This document shows positions 6,102 through 13,960 of a stretch of DNA of 15,248 bases, piece by piece. The DNA comes from an uncultured Rhodobacter sp. Its GTDB lineage: Bacteria > Pseudomonadota > Alphaproteobacteria > Rhodobacterales > Rhodobacteraceae. The stretch covers positions 1 through 15,248 of the forward strand of contig CALGTJ010000384.1 of the NCBI GenBank assembly GCA_937901435.1, given 5' to 3'. The first letter of the stretch is position 1. Every line of letters begins with the position of its first letter. The notes beneath the pieces are model-generated. The model was not told where the DNA came from and did not search any database. It worked only from the letters and a program-made list of their open reading frames with translations. Made by a program: the position numbers and the translations under genes.

Positions 6102-6645
6102 TGCATTCGGAGGGTGGAAAAATTGCGTCTTTCCACTGTGTCACCGGGTAAGCCGCCATGGTTGTCGAGATATTACCCTGTGGTCCGCCATTGATGGTCA
6201 GGTGGCCCCGCCCGTTGAGCAGGTTCAGATCGCAGGTGCCATTGTCGGGCAGGTTCAGCGTGTCACGCCAGTCATATGTATATCCTGCGACGCGATAGGC
6301 CCCCTGTCGATAGGCGATGGTCAGAACCTGATACCAACGATAGCGGCCAATCGAGTCGTTTTGTGAGTTCACCAGAACAGAGCCATTGGACGCAAGGCTG
6401 AGGCTGGGGATTTGTCCCGCACCGCCAACCCATGCGATGTCCTGCGCATAAACAACGCCTCCGCCAGTGTTTTCGATCTGCAAATCCGCTGACCCGTTGC
6501 CATTGTCGATCAGGGTAAAGCGTTCGACCCGCCCGTCGCCGTTCAGATCAGAGCTTTGCGAGGGGCCGAGGCTTTGCGCGCTGGCTGGGAGGGTGAAAAA
6601 GAAAATCGCAAAAGCGGCCAAAAGCTTGTGATGAATGCTTGTCAT
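6091..6645 (-). CDS. Secreted protein with an EF-hand-like calcium loop
   Basis: I choose the start at 6645 because the frame then begins with a clear Sec signal peptide (residues 1-23, charged start, long hydrophobic core IFFFTLPASA, cleavage likely after ASA). The longer upstream frame has no such sense. The mature protein is about 161 residues, soluble and probably periplasmic or extracellular. Residues 33-41 read DLNGDGRVE, an EF-hand/dockerin-type calcium-binding loop, followed by a VCBS-like repeat segment (TLIDNGNGSADLQIEN). Two cysteines (C138, C181) could form a disulfide. I do not recognise a named family and assign no function. It is divergent from the deacetylase gene with only 28 bases between starts, so its promoter must lie within the neighbouring gene's coding region. 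Confidence 0.8.
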   Translation of the reverse strand: MTSIHHKLLAAFAIFFFTLPASAQSLGPSQSSDLNGDGRVERFTLIDNGNGSADLQIENTGGGVVYAQDIAWVGGAGQIPSLSLASNGSVLVNSQNDSIGRYRWYQVLTIAYRQGAYRVAGYTYDWRDTLNLPDNGTCDLNLLNGRGHLTINGGPQGNISTTMAAYPVTQWKDAIFPPSECNAP

Positions 6646-6673
6646 AGGGTGTTGTTTCCGGTTCGTTACGGGA

Positions 6674-7609
6674 ATGGGTACAGCATTGTTAACACACCCC
6701 GCAGGCGCCGACCATGTGACTCCCCCCGGGCATCCCGAGCAGGTCGCACGGTTTAAATATGTCACGCAAGCCTTGGCCGCTGATCGCTTTGCGGCGCTTA
6801 ACCGGCGCGAGGCACCGATGTGCGCGCGCGAGGACATCCTGCGCTGTCATCCAGAGAGCTATCTGGACGTGATCGAGGGCGCGATCCCATCGACGGGCCT
6901 GCGTGCGCTGGATGCCGATACGCATGTGTCGCCCAAATCGTTGGAGGCTGCGATGCGTGCAGTTGGTGGGGCCTGTGCCGGGGTCGATGCGGTGCTGGCA
7001 GGCGAGGTGCGCAACGCGTTTGTGGCGATGCGCCCCCCCGGCCATCATGCCGAAACCGCGCGCGCTATGGGGTTTTGCCTGTTTGGCACGGTGGCGATTG
7101 CGGCCAAGCGGGCGCTGGATCTTCATGGATTGTCACGCGTCGCGGTGATTGATTTTGACGTTCACCACGGCAACGGCACGCAAGACTTGCTGTGGAACGA
7201 GGCGCGCAGTCTGTTTGCCTCGACCCATCAGATGCCTTTGTATCCCGGCTCTGGTGCCGCGCATGAGACCGGCGCGCATGGCAATGTGTTGAACGTGCCG
7301 CTGGATCCTATGACGGGCAGTACCGCCATGCGGCGCGCCTATGACAACGTGATCCTGCCCGCAGTGCTGGAGTTCGCGCCGGACCTGATCCTGATCTCTG
7401 CCGGGTTTGACGCGCATCAGGCCGATCCTTTGGCGAACCTGAACTGGACGACCGACGACTTTGCCTGGGTCACGCAGCGCATTTGCGAGGTGGCGCATGA
7501 GGTCTGCGACGGGCGTGTGGTGTCTTCGCTGGAAGGCGGCTATGATCTGGATGCGCTGGCGGAATCCACTGTGGCGCATGTGGCGGTTCTGATGGAGCAA
7601 GGCGGATGA
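6674..7609 (+). CDS. Histone deacetylase-like amidohydrolase
   Basis: This 311-residue zinc hydrolase belongs to the arginase/deacetylase superfamily (class II HDAC, acetylpolyamine amidohydrolase/acetoin-utilisation AcuC group). Motifs are complete: HVTPPGHPE (14-22), RPPGHHAE with the His pair H124-H125, FDVHHGNGT with zinc ligands D162 and H164, AGFDAH with ligand D246, and LEGGYD with the catalytic Tyr290. It should remove acetyl groups from an amine or lysine; the bacterial substrate is unknown. I start at the ATG at 6674 because the family begins near TALLTHP; the upstream ATG at 6635 would overlap the divergent gene. Its stop overlaps xseB by ATGA. Being first in the xseB-ispA-dxs run suggests co-transcription without an obvious shared pathway. 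Confidence 0.9.
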   Translation: MGTALLTHPAGADHVTPPGHPEQVARFKYVTQALAADRFAALNRREAPMCAREDILRCHPESYLDVIEGAIPSTGLRALDADTHVSPKSLEAAMRAVGGACAGVDAVLAGEVRNAFVAMRPPGHHAETARAMGFCLFGTVAIAAKRALDLHGLSRVAVIDFDVHHGNGTQDLLWNEARSLFASTHQMPLYPGSGAAHETGAHGNVLNVPLDPMTGSTAMRRAYDNVILPAVLEFAPDLILISAGFDAHQADPLANLNWTTDDFAWVTQRICEVAHEVCDGRVVSSLEGGYDLDALAESTVAHVAVLMEQGG

Positions 7610-7854
7610 GTGACACCCCAACCCCGGTTGCAGAGATGAGTTTCGAGCAGGCGATGCGCGAGCTTGAACAGGTCGTGGGCAAGCTGGAATCCGGTGACGT
7701 GGAACTGGACGCGTCGATCCAGCTTTACGAACGCGGTGCGGCGTTGAAGAAGCGCTGTGAAGAAAAGCTGAAGGAAGCCGAGGAAAAAGTCGCGGCGATC
7801 ACACTGGATGAAACCGGTGCGGCCAAAGGGACGACCCCGGTCGAGGGCCTGTGA
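7606..7854 (+). CDS. xseB: Exodeoxyribonuclease VII small subunit
   Basis: XseB is the small subunit of exonuclease VII, which degrades single-stranded DNA in the cytoplasm together with the large XseA subunit. At 82 residues it has the usual length, and the core MSFEQAMRELEQVVGKLESG followed by the DVELDASIQLYERG helix is the family signature (about residues 11-75), with a charged coiled-coil of KKRCEEKLKEAEEKV. The ATG at 7606 overlaps the deacetylase stop by ATGA. Its own stop lies inside the Shine-Dalgarno of ispA. XseB next to ispA and dxs is a common order in proteobacteria; xseA is not in the window. Confidence 0.95.
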   Translation: MSDTPTPVAEMSFEQAMRELEQVVGKLESGDVELDASIQLYERGAALKKRCEEKLKEAEEKVAAITLDETGAAKGTTPVEGL

Positions 7855-7862
7855 GGTCTGGT

Positions 7863-8732
7863 ATGAGCTTTACGGATCAACTTGCTGCGCATTCTGGTGC
7901 TGTCCAGACCTGCCTTCGCGAGGTTCTCAGCGATTTCGGCGATCTGCCTGTGGCCGAGGGCATGCGCTACGCGCTGGGCGGCGGCAAGGGATTGCGTGGA
8001 TTTCTGGTGATGGAAACGGCCGCGCTGTTTGATGTGCCCGCCACGCAGTCGGTCTGGGCAGCAGCGGCAATCGAGGCGATGCATTCCTATTCGCTGGTGC
8101 ATGACGATTTGCCCTGCATGGACGATGACGGCCTGCGGCGCGGATTGCCCACGGTTCATGTGAAATGGGACGTGGCCACGGCGACGCTTGTGGGCGATGC
8201 GCTGCAATCGCTGGCGTTCGAGTTGATCACAATGGATGACGTGGGCGAGCCGCGCATTCGCGTGGCCCTTGCCGCTTTGCTGGCGCAGGGTGCAGGCGCG
8301 CAGGGCATGGTTCGGGGTCAGGCGCAGGACATTGCCGCAGAATCCGCCGCGCAGCCTTTGACGCTGGATCAGATCATCGAATTACAAGGCAACAAGACCG
8401 GCGCGCTGATCGAATGGTCCTGCGTGGCCGGGGCGATACTGGGGCATTCCGACCCCGCGCCGCTGCGCAAATATGCCCGCGCACTGGGCCTTGCGTTTCA
8501 GATCGCAGACGACATTCTGGATGTCGAGGGCGATGCCGCCACGGTTGGTAAGGCTGTGGGCAAGGACGCAGACGCGGGCAAGGCGACCTTTGTTTCGCTC
8601 TTGGGGCTTGAGCAGGCCAAGGCGCAGGCCAACGATCTGGTGGCAGAGGCAGAGGCGGCCTTGCTGCCATTTGGCGCACGGGCCGAGACCTTGCGGCAGG
8701 CGGCGCGCTTCGTTATCTCACGCCAGACCTGA
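7863..8732 (+). CDS. ispA: Farnesyl diphosphate synthase-type polyprenyl synthetase
   Basis: This 289-residue cytosolic trans-prenyltransferase condenses isopentenyl diphosphate with dimethylallyl and geranyl diphosphate, feeding quinones, carotenoids and other isoprenoids. The first aspartate-rich motif, DDLPCMDDD (81-89), has the two-residue insertion of bacterial FPP synthases, and the second, DDILD (216-220), is intact. GGGKGLRG (39-46), GQAQDI (152-157) and the K178 region are also conserved. I use the ATG at 7863 with GAGG at 7853-7856 embedded in the xseB stop; a GTG at 7851 would overlap xseB by GTGA and is the alternative. Product chain length (C15 versus C20) cannot be settled by eye, but the context and the LVHDDLPCM region favour FPP. 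Confidence 0.92.
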   Translation: MSFTDQLAAHSGAVQTCLREVLSDFGDLPVAEGMRYALGGGKGLRGFLVMETAALFDVPATQSVWAAAAIEAMHSYSLVHDDLPCMDDDGLRRGLPTVHVKWDVATATLVGDALQSLAFELITMDDVGEPRIRVALAALLAQGAGAQGMVRGQAQDIAAESAAQPLTLDQIIELQGNKTGALIEWSCVAGAILGHSDPAPLRKYARALGLAFQIADDILDVEGDAATVGKAVGKDADAGKATFVSLLGLEQAKAQANDLVAEAEAALLPFGARAETLRQAARFVISRQT

Positions 8733-8759
8733 AACGCACCCCAAGGGAGCGCCGAGACG

Positions 8760-10688
8760 ATGGCAGATCGACCAAAGACACCAATGCTGGACCGTATTCA
8801 TAGCCCGGCGGACCTGAAGGGCGTGAGTGATGCGCAATTGCGCAAGGTCGCGGACGAATTGCGCGCCGAAACGATCAGCGCGGTGTCAGAGACCGGCGGG
8901 CATCTGGGTGCGGGGCTGGGTGTTGTCGAACTGACTGTTGCGCTGCATGCGATCTTTGACACGCCGCGCGACCGGCTGATCTGGGATGTGTCGCATCAGT
9001 GCTATCCCCACAAGATCCTGACCGGACGGCGTGACCGTATCCGCACCTTGCGGATGAAAGACGGGCTTAGCGGGTTCACCAAACGCTCTGAATCGCCCTA
9101 TGATCCCTTTGGCGCGGCCCATTCCAGCACGTCGATTTCCGCCGCCTTGGGCTTTGCCGTGGCCCGTGATCTGGGCGGTGCGCCGGAATACGGGCTGGGT
9201 GATGCAATTGCCGTGATTGGCGACGGCGCGATGAGTGCGGGCATGGCCTATGAGGCGATGAACAACGCAGGCCATTTGAAAAAGCGCCTGTTCGTGATCC
9301 TGAACGACAACGAGATGTCGATTGCGCCGCCTGTTGGCGCGATGTCGTCCTATCTCAGCCGCCTGTACGCCGGTGCCCCGTTTCAAGAGTTGAAAGCGGC
9401 GGCCAAAGGCGCGGTGAGCCTCTTGCCGGAGCCATTCCAAGAAGGCGCGCGCCGGGCCAAGGAAATGCTCAAAGGCATGACCGTCGGCGGGACGTTGTTT
9501 GAGGAGCTTGGGTTCAGCTATATCGGGCCGATTGATGGGCACGACATGGACCAACTGTTGCCCGTCCTGCGCACCGTTCATGACCGCGCGACAGGTCCGA
9601 TGCTGATCCATGTGATCACCAAAAAGGGCAAAGGCTATGCCCCCGCAGAACATGCCCGCGACAAGGGCCATGGGGTGTCAAAGTTTGACGTTGTGACGGG
9701 CGAGCAAAAGAAGGCCGCCTCGAATGCGCCAAGCTACACCAAGGTGTTCGCCCAATCCCTGATCGAAGAGGCGACGCGCGATGACAAGGTCGTCGCTGTG
9801 ACGGCGGCCATGCCGGACGGCACCGGGCTTGACCTGTTTGCCGAACGCTTTCCCAACCGCTGTTTTGACGTCGGTATCGCCGAACAACATGGCGTGACCT
9901 TCTGCGCGGGCCTTGCTGCGGGCGGGATGAAGCCGTTCTGCGCGATCTATTCGACGTTCCTGCAACGCGGTTACGATCAGGTGGTGCATGACGTCGCGCT
10001 GCAAAGGCTGCCCGTGCGCTTTGCGATTGACCGGGCCGGGCTGGTCGGGGCGGATGGGGCCACCCATGCGGGGGCGTTTGACATTGGTTTCATGGCTAAC
10101 CTGCCGGGGATGGTGGTGATGGCCGCCGCTGACGAGGCAGAGCTAAAGCATATGGTCGCCACCGCCGTTGCCTATGACGACGGCCCGATTGCCTTTCGTT
10201 TTCCGCGTGGCGAGGGTGTCGGTGTCGAGATGCCAGAACGCGGTGATGTGCTGGAGATTGGCAAAGGTCGCATCATCCAAAAGGGGGCAAAGGTCGCGAT
10301 TCTGTCCTTTGGCACGCGCCTGAAAGAAGTGATGGAGGCCGCCGAATCTCTTGAGGCCAAGGGCATTACCCCGACAATCGCGGATGCGCGCTTTGCCAAA
10401 CCACTGGACCGCGACCTGATTTTACAGCTTGCAGCCGATCACACGGCGCTAATCACCCTGGAGGAAGGCGCGGTCGGTGGCTTTGGCAGTCACGTTGCGC
10501 AACTCTTGGCGGACGAGGGAGTGTTTGACACTGGGCTGGCGTTTCGGTCCATGGTCCTACCAGATGTATTTATCGATCAGGCCAACCCCCACGACATGTA
10601 CCAGGTTGCCGCCATGAACGCAGAGCATATCGAGGCCAAAGTGCTGGACGTCCTGGGGGTCACCGGGATTTCGACACGTCGGGCCTGA
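8760..10688 (+). CDS. dxs: 1-deoxy-D-xylulose-5-phosphate synthase
   Basis: Dxs makes 1-deoxy-D-xylulose 5-phosphate from pyruvate and glyceraldehyde 3-phosphate, the first step of the MEP isoprenoid pathway, and is TPP-dependent. The 642-residue length is normal. Visible motifs are the TPP/Mg signature [18 protein letters not shown] (154-171) closing with NDN (182-184), HSSTS (121-125), the catalytic glutamate E375 in [10 protein letters not shown], and [10 protein letters not shown] (424-433). A His48 in [10 protein letters not shown] matches the conserved active-site histidine. The ATG at 8760 has AAGGGAG ten bases upstream. It follows ispA by 27 bases, so precursor supply and prenyl chain elongation are encoded together. 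The sequence shows no disruption. A second dxs elsewhere in the genome is common in this group but cannot be judged here. Confidence 0.96.
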   Translation: MADRPKTPMLDRIHSPADLKGVSDAQLRKVADELRAETISAVSETGGHLGAGLGVVELTVALHAIFDTPRDRLIWDVSHQCYPHKILTGRRDRIRTLRMKDGLSGFTKRSESPYDPFGAAHSSTSISAALGFAVARDLGGAPEYGLGDAIAVIGDGAMSAGMAYEAMNNAGHLKKRLFVILNDNEMSIAPPVGAMSSYLSRLYAGAPFQELKAAAKGAVSLLPEPFQEGARRAKEMLKGMTVGGTLFEELGFSYIGPIDGHDMDQLLPVLRTVHDRATGPMLIHVITKKGKGYAPAEHARDKGHGVSKFDVVTGEQKKAASNAPSYTKVFAQSLIEEATRDDKVVAVTAAMPDGTGLDLFAERFPNRCFDVGIAEQHGVTFCAGLAAGGMKPFCAIYSTFLQRGYDQVVHDVALQRLPVRFAIDRAGLVGADGATHAGAFDIGFMANLPGMVVMAAADEAELKHMVATAVAYDDGPIAFRFPRGEGVGVEMPERGDVLEIGKGRIIQKGAKVAILSFGTRLKEVMEAAESLEAKGITPTIADARFAKPLDRDLILQLAADHTALITLEEGAVGGFGSHVAQLLADEGVFDTGLAFRSMVLPDVFIDQANPHDMYQVAAMNAEHIEAKVLDVLGVTGISTRRA

Positions 10689-10793
10689 TGCGAAAATTCA
10701 ACAGTTCTTGGCAACTATCCGCTGATCGTTGAAAACTGTGGCGGTAATGACGCGCTGTACTTAAACTGTCTGGAAATAACCTAGGGGCGGACC

Positions 10794-10979
10794 ATGAAAA
10801 ACCTTCTTTGCGCATGTGCGTTTTCTTTTGTTGCCACGGCTGCCGTCTCTGGTGGCTATGATGAGCCGATTATTCAACCTGAAATCGTGATGACCGAGAC
10901 CGTCAAGTCCGCTGGTAGCGATGAATGGATTCTTGCTTGGCTGACTGTTCTGACGATCGGTCTGGCAATCGTTAAATAG
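10794..10979 (+). CDS. Small exported protein with C-terminal membrane helix
   Basis: This 61-residue protein starts with a signal peptide (MKNLLCACAFSFVATAAVSG), continues with a short acidic linker (GYDEPIIQPEIVMTETVKS) and ends with one hydrophobic segment (WILAWLTVLTIGLAIV, about 45-60). The mature form would be a small membrane-tethered periplasmic peptide. GGYDEP-type peptides of this layout are common in Rhodobacteraceae and, as I recall, are sometimes misnamed after enzymes; I do not know a function. The ATG at 10794 has an AGGGGCGG about four bases upstream. It stands alone 105 bases after dxs and is followed by a strong hairpin terminator. Base composition and the terminator support a real gene. 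Confidence 0.78.
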   Translation: MKNLLCACAFSFVATAAVSGGYDEPIIQPEIVMTETVKSAGSDEWILAWLTVLTIGLAIVK

Positions 10980-11000
10980 AATTGGCGCGAGCCAAGTCAG

Positions 11001-11033
11001 AAAGGCCGTATCCTGTCAGGACGCGGCCTTTTC
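11001..11033. terminator. Strong intrinsic terminator overlapping a convergent stop codon
   Basis: AAAGGCCG (11001-11008) pairs with CGGCCTTT (11024-11031), with an inner TCCTG (11011-11015)/CAGGA (11017-11021) stem, followed by TTTTCT on the plus strand. It terminates the small-protein gene. The hairpin lies across the last codons and the TGA (11018-11016) of the convergent SDR gene, so the stem is also coding sequence. On the minus strand the hairpin is followed by a shorter TTTC, giving weaker termination in that direction. Confidence 0.75.
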
Positions 11034-11891
11034 TATTTCCAGCAACGCTGCCAAGCCTGCACGGTAGTCCGGATAGAGCAACCGGACGCCCAATTCTTCC
11101 TTGATGCGCGTGTTGCTGACGCGTTTGGATTCGGCATAAAAACTGCGTGCCATCGGCGTCATTTCGGCGGTTTCATAGTCCACTGCGGGCGGAATCGGCA
11201 GGCTCAGCAGTTTGGCCGCATGTTCGATCACGTCTTCGGGTGGCGCGGGATCGTCATCGCAAAGATTATAGATCGCTCCGGGATTTGGGCGCGCAATAGA
11301 TGCTGCGAGGACCTGTGCGATATCCTCGACGTGGATGCGGCTAAACACCTGACCTGCCTTGATAATCCGCCGGGCTGTCCCGTCCCGCACCTTGGCGAAG
11401 GGCCCACGTCCCGGCCCGTAAATCCCGGCAAGGCGGAAGATATGCAGTGGCAGTCCGGTCTCTTGGGCCAAGGCCTGCCACGCGCCCTCTGCCTCTACCC
11501 GCAACTGCCCGCGCCGCGTCGAGGGTGTCAACGCCGTTGCCTCGTCGACCCATCCGCCGCTATGATCGCCGTAAACGCCCGTGGTTGACAGATATCCGAC
11601 CCACTTCAAATGGGGGGCTGCCTTGGAAATCAGGTCGCGGGTGTGGCGTAACACCGGGTCGCCCTCTGCCTCGGGACCCGCGGACACCAGCACATAAGAG
11701 GCCTCCGCCATGGCCTCTTCAAGATCTGCACCGGGCCAGATAAGGGGCTCTTTGCCTTCGGCTTCAAATTTGGCGGCTTTCTCGGCGGACCGCGTGGTGC
11801 CGATCACGCGCCATCCGTTGGGGATCAGAATGCGACCCAACGCTTGCGCGGAATACCCGTGCCCTAAAGAGAGTATTGTATTTTTGATCAT
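11016..11891 (-). CDS. Atypical SDR / NAD(P)-dependent epimerase-like protein (YeeZ-type)
   Basis: This 291-residue protein has an N-terminal Rossmann fold with a variant glycine motif, LSLGHGYSAQAL (7-18), and family landmarks GYLSTTGVYGDHSGGWVDE (99-117), FRLAGIYGPGRGP (152-164) and SRIHVEDIAQ (184-193). These fit the YeeZ-like atypical SDR group. The extended-SDR catalytic Tyr-x3-Lys is replaced in this region by RGQLRVEAE, so typical epimerase chemistry is doubtful; substrate is unknown. The ATG at 11891 has a weak ribosome site (AGAGATGA). It is divergent from an ArsR regulator over about 90 bases, with a plausible promoter at 11915-11943, and may be regulated by it. Its 3' end is shared with the terminator of the convergent gene. 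Confidence 0.85.
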   Translation of the reverse strand: MIKNTILSLGHGYSAQALGRILIPNGWRVIGTTRSAEKAAKFEAEGKEPLIWPGADLEEAMAEASYVLVSAGPEAEGDPVLRHTRDLISKAAPHLKWVGYLSTTGVYGDHSGGWVDEATALTPSTRRGQLRVEAEGAWQALAQETGLPLHIFRLAGIYGPGRGPFAKVRDGTARRIIKAGQVFSRIHVEDIAQVLAASIARPNPGAIYNLCDDDPAPPEDVIEHAAKLLSLPIPPAVDYETAEMTPMARSFYAESKRVSNTRIKEELGVRLLYPDYRAGLAALLEIEKAAS

Positions 11892-11914
11892 AACGCAGTC
11901 ATCTCTTTTTGGGG

Positions 11915-11943
11915 CTTATCTTGCAATACCCACGATTAATCAA
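11915..11943 (-). promoter_or_regulatory. Candidate SDR-gene promoter with AT palindromes in the divergent region
   Basis: On the minus strand TTGATT (11943-11938) and GATAAG (11920-11915) are 17 bases apart, each matching four of six consensus positions. Its -35 overlaps the palindrome GATTAATC (11934-11941). A second palindrome, TTAATTAA (11958-11965), lies two helical turns away on the side of the arsR start. These two sites are candidates for binding by the ArsR protein. Confidence 0.4.
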
Positions 11944-11982
11944 AATTCTGCGACTCATTAATTAACTAAAGAGTACAATTAA

Positions 11983-12273
11983 ATGGATAGCCTGATAAAG
12001 GTTTTCGCCTCACTCGGAGACCGCACCCGCTTTGCAATCGTTGTGCGTTTGATGACACAAGGGGCCTTGCCTGCAGGGGATCTACAGGATGTTGCGGATA
12101 TTTCGGCCCCTGCCATTTCGCGACACCTCAAGGTCTTGCGAGAGGCGGGTGTCATTACCCAAACCATTGATCGCCAGAGGCGGATATATGCGGTTGATCC
12201 AAGTGTGATCGACTTGATTCACACATGGACGCTGGCGCACCAGAAATTTTGGCAGGGCGGCGGGCAGAGCTAG
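11983..12273 (+). CDS. ArsR-family winged-helix regulator without metal-binding cysteines
   Basis: This 96-residue protein is an ArsR/SmtB-type winged helix repressor. LGDRTRFAIVVRLM (11-24) starts the fold, SAPAISRHLKVLREAGVI (41-58) is the DNA-recognition helix-turn-helix, and RQRRIYAVDP (64-73) is the wing. There are no cysteines at all, so the classic arsenic or cadmium sites are absent and the signal is something else. The ATG at 11983 has AAAGAG about ten bases upstream. It is divergent from the SDR gene and lies 104 bases ahead of a methyltransferase gene. ArsR regulators next to methyltransferases are common; the regulated pathway here is not evident. Confidence 0.88.
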   Translation: MDSLIKVFASLGDRTRFAIVVRLMTQGALPAGDLQDVADISAPAISRHLKVLREAGVITQTIDRQRRIYAVDPSVIDLIHTWTLAHQKFWQGGGQS

Positions 12274-12366
12274 GCATTTTGATCGGGCCAAACGCCGAAA
12301 CGCCAAGGAAAATGTAGCTCGTTGGGGTGGACGGGTCGTAGAGACTTGTTAAACTTATTCTCATGC

Positions 12367-12373
12367 AAGGAGG
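12367..12373 (+). promoter_or_regulatory. Ribosome binding site that fixes the methyltransferase start
   Basis: AAGGAGG lies four bases before the ATG at 12378. The earlier in-frame ATG at 12363 precedes this site, so it cannot use it and is unlikely to be the start. Confidence 0.8.
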
Positions 12374-12377
12374 ACCC

Positions 12378-13004
12378 ATGACAGACCCTGACCTTGAAGG
12401 CGCCTATGCCCTGACCTCTTTAGAGGACACCAAGCGGCTATATGCGGACTGGGCGGAAACCTATGACACCAGTTTTGCGACTGAGATGGACTTTACCTTA
12501 CCGCAAAGCGTGGCAGAGGCCTTTGTTGCGGCGGGTGGGGCTGGGCCTGTGCTTGATTTTGGGTGTGGCACGGGCCTACTGGGCGCACATCTGGCGCGGC
12601 TTGGGATTGCCGGGCCGCTGGACGGCGCGGATCTGTCGACAGAGATGCTGGACGTCGCGCGGCGCAAGGGCGTGTACCGCGATCTGATCTCTGGCAATGT
12701 GTTGGACGGGTATCAGACCGCAGGCGCGCCCTATGCCGGGATCGTCAGTTCAGGCACCTTTACCAATGGCCATGTTGGTCCCGCAGCGATCGGTATCCTG
12801 CTGGATCTTGCCGCGCCCGGTGCCCTGTTCGTGCTGTCGATCCATGGCGGACATTTCAAGGCGGCGGGTTTTGCCGAGGCTTTTACAGAGTTAGACGGCA
12901 AGATCACCGACCTGTCCCTGCCCGAGATCCGGTTCTACGGCAAGGCGGCCACCGGGGCGCACAAAGATGACACCGGGTATCTGGCGACGTTTCGCAAGGC
13001 GTGA
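12378..13004 (+). CDS. Class I SAM-dependent methyltransferase, METTL27/WBSCR27-like
   Basis: This 208-residue protein has the Rossmann-type methyltransferase core: motif I VLDFGCGTG (58-66), an acidic residue after strand 2 (D84 in DGADLS), and GNVLDGYQ (106-113). The N-terminal LEDTKRLYADWAETYD (15-30) resembles the segment preceding the core in METTL27/WBSCR27-type proteins. It would transfer a methyl group from S-adenosylmethionine to an unknown acceptor in the cytoplasm. The start is set by AAGGAGG at 12367-12373. It follows the ArsR gene on the same strand with a 104-base gap. Its stop is only ten bases from the convergent DUF1963-like gene. Function beyond methyl transfer cannot be read. 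Confidence 0.85.
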   Translation: MTDPDLEGAYALTSLEDTKRLYADWAETYDTSFATEMDFTLPQSVAEAFVAAGGAGPVLDFGCGTGLLGAHLARLGIAGPLDGADLSTEMLDVARRKGVYRDLISGNVLDGYQTAGAPYAGIVSSGTFTNGHVGPAAIGILLDLAAPGALFVLSIHGGHFKAAGFAEAFTELDGKITDLSLPEIRFYGKAATGAHKDDTGYLATFRKA

Positions 13005-13014
13005 GGCTGCCAGT

Positions 13015-13932
13015 TTAACAGCAATCATAGTAGTATAGCGCCTTGGACAGATCGAAACTCTTGAACGCCTCGGGAGGCAGCAGGATACAGGCCTCGCCCA
13101 CGTCGCCCCACATAAAGGCCCCGCCGCTGGAGGAGAACCCGATCAGGTTTTCCAAGCCTCTGAATTGCCTGTCGCGCCGCATGTCTTCTGGGGTGAAATC
13201 CGGGTGTCCCAGCAACATAATGTCGTAGCGCCCGCGAACATCAGCCTGCTCGTTCAGGAAACCCTCGTACACCTTGGCCACGTTGTCAGGCCAGTCGACC
13301 CTCGCGGTATAGGGATCCTTTAACCTGTAATCCCAGCATGTTGGGGGTACTTCCCGTTTTTGCCAAGAGATCTTGCGCCCCTGTTTCGCAATCTCTGACC
13401 TGTAGATGGGTGTATAGCCCTCGTTTTCCTGAGGCTCGTCGACCATGTCAAACGTGCAATCCGCGTCATGCAGCACACATAAAAACCCATCCCCATTGGC
13501 AGAGGGAAATTTGCATCCCCAAATGTCATCATCCGTCACAAGCACCTGAAGCGTGCCCGCCTTGGGAAGGCCTGTGATCTGTGGCAGATCCGCGAGGTTG
13601 ATATGCGCCAGTTGGATCAGGCGTCGACCGTGCGGGGCCTCGGGCAATGCCAACCCGGTTGGCCAAACCTTTGGTCCGCCGATCCGTGTGTCTGTCAACT
13701 CTGGCACCTCGTCGGTGCATGTGCCCACCAATCCCTCGCGGTACAGCGCAAGATAGGCGTCAGAAGCGGCGTCCAGTTGCGCCGCCTCTTTTGGTGACAA
13801 CGGGCGCGTCCGGCTTGTCGAGGCGTTCGTAATTCTGGCTGTGCTCTTGCCCGTGCTCGTGTCATTTTTTGGCGTGCGCATCAAAAAGACCAGCAGCACC
13901 CCGATAAGGCCCAGCCCGATGAACCCGATCAC
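13015..13932 (-). CDS. Membrane-anchored DUF1963 (YwqG-like) protein
   Basis: This 305-residue protein begins with a transmembrane segment (residues 2-18, GFIGLGLIGVLLVFLM) and a Ser/Thr-rich linker. The rest matches the DUF1963/YwqG pattern: RIGGPKVWPTG (83-93), LIQLAHINLADLP (105-117), MLLGHPDFTPEDM (239-251), and FMWGDVGEACIL (273-284) near the C-terminus. The start is a GTG at 13932, needed for the membrane anchor, with AGAGGGA upstream; a 12-base palindrome (13933-13944, AGGGAATTCCCT) lies over this ribosome site. Function of DUF1963 proteins is not established. The membrane anchor is unlike the soluble YwqG form. It follows the aldolase gene by 28 bases and is probably co-transcribed. 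Confidence 0.82.
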   Translation of the reverse strand: MIGFIGLGLIGVLLVFLMRTPKNDTSTGKSTARITNASTSRTRPLSPKEAAQLDAASDAYLALYREGLVGTCTDEVPELTDTRIGGPKVWPTGLALPEAPHGRRLIQLAHINLADLPQITGLPKAGTLQVLVTDDDIWGCKFPSANGDGFLCVLHDADCTFDMVDEPQENEGYTPIYRSEIAKQGRKISWQKREVPPTCWDYRLKDPYTARVDWPDNVAKVYEGFLNEQADVRGRYDIMLLGHPDFTPEDMRRDRQFRGLENLIGFSSSGGAFMWGDVGEACILLPPEAFKSFDLSKALYYYDCC

Positions 13933-13960
13933 AGGGAATTCCCTCTTGTTCCTGGCATCC

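Noticed and set aside
6635..6673. Upstream ATG for the deacetylase
   Set aside because: It would overlap the divergent secreted-protein gene, and the extra residues do not resemble the family N-terminus, which begins close to TALLTHP.
6646..6837. N-terminal extension of the secreted protein
   Set aside because: It runs into the deacetylase gene and would place the signal peptide internally.
8886..9671. Minus-strand open frame of 261 codons
   Set aside because: Antisense to dxs, which is intact with all expected motifs.
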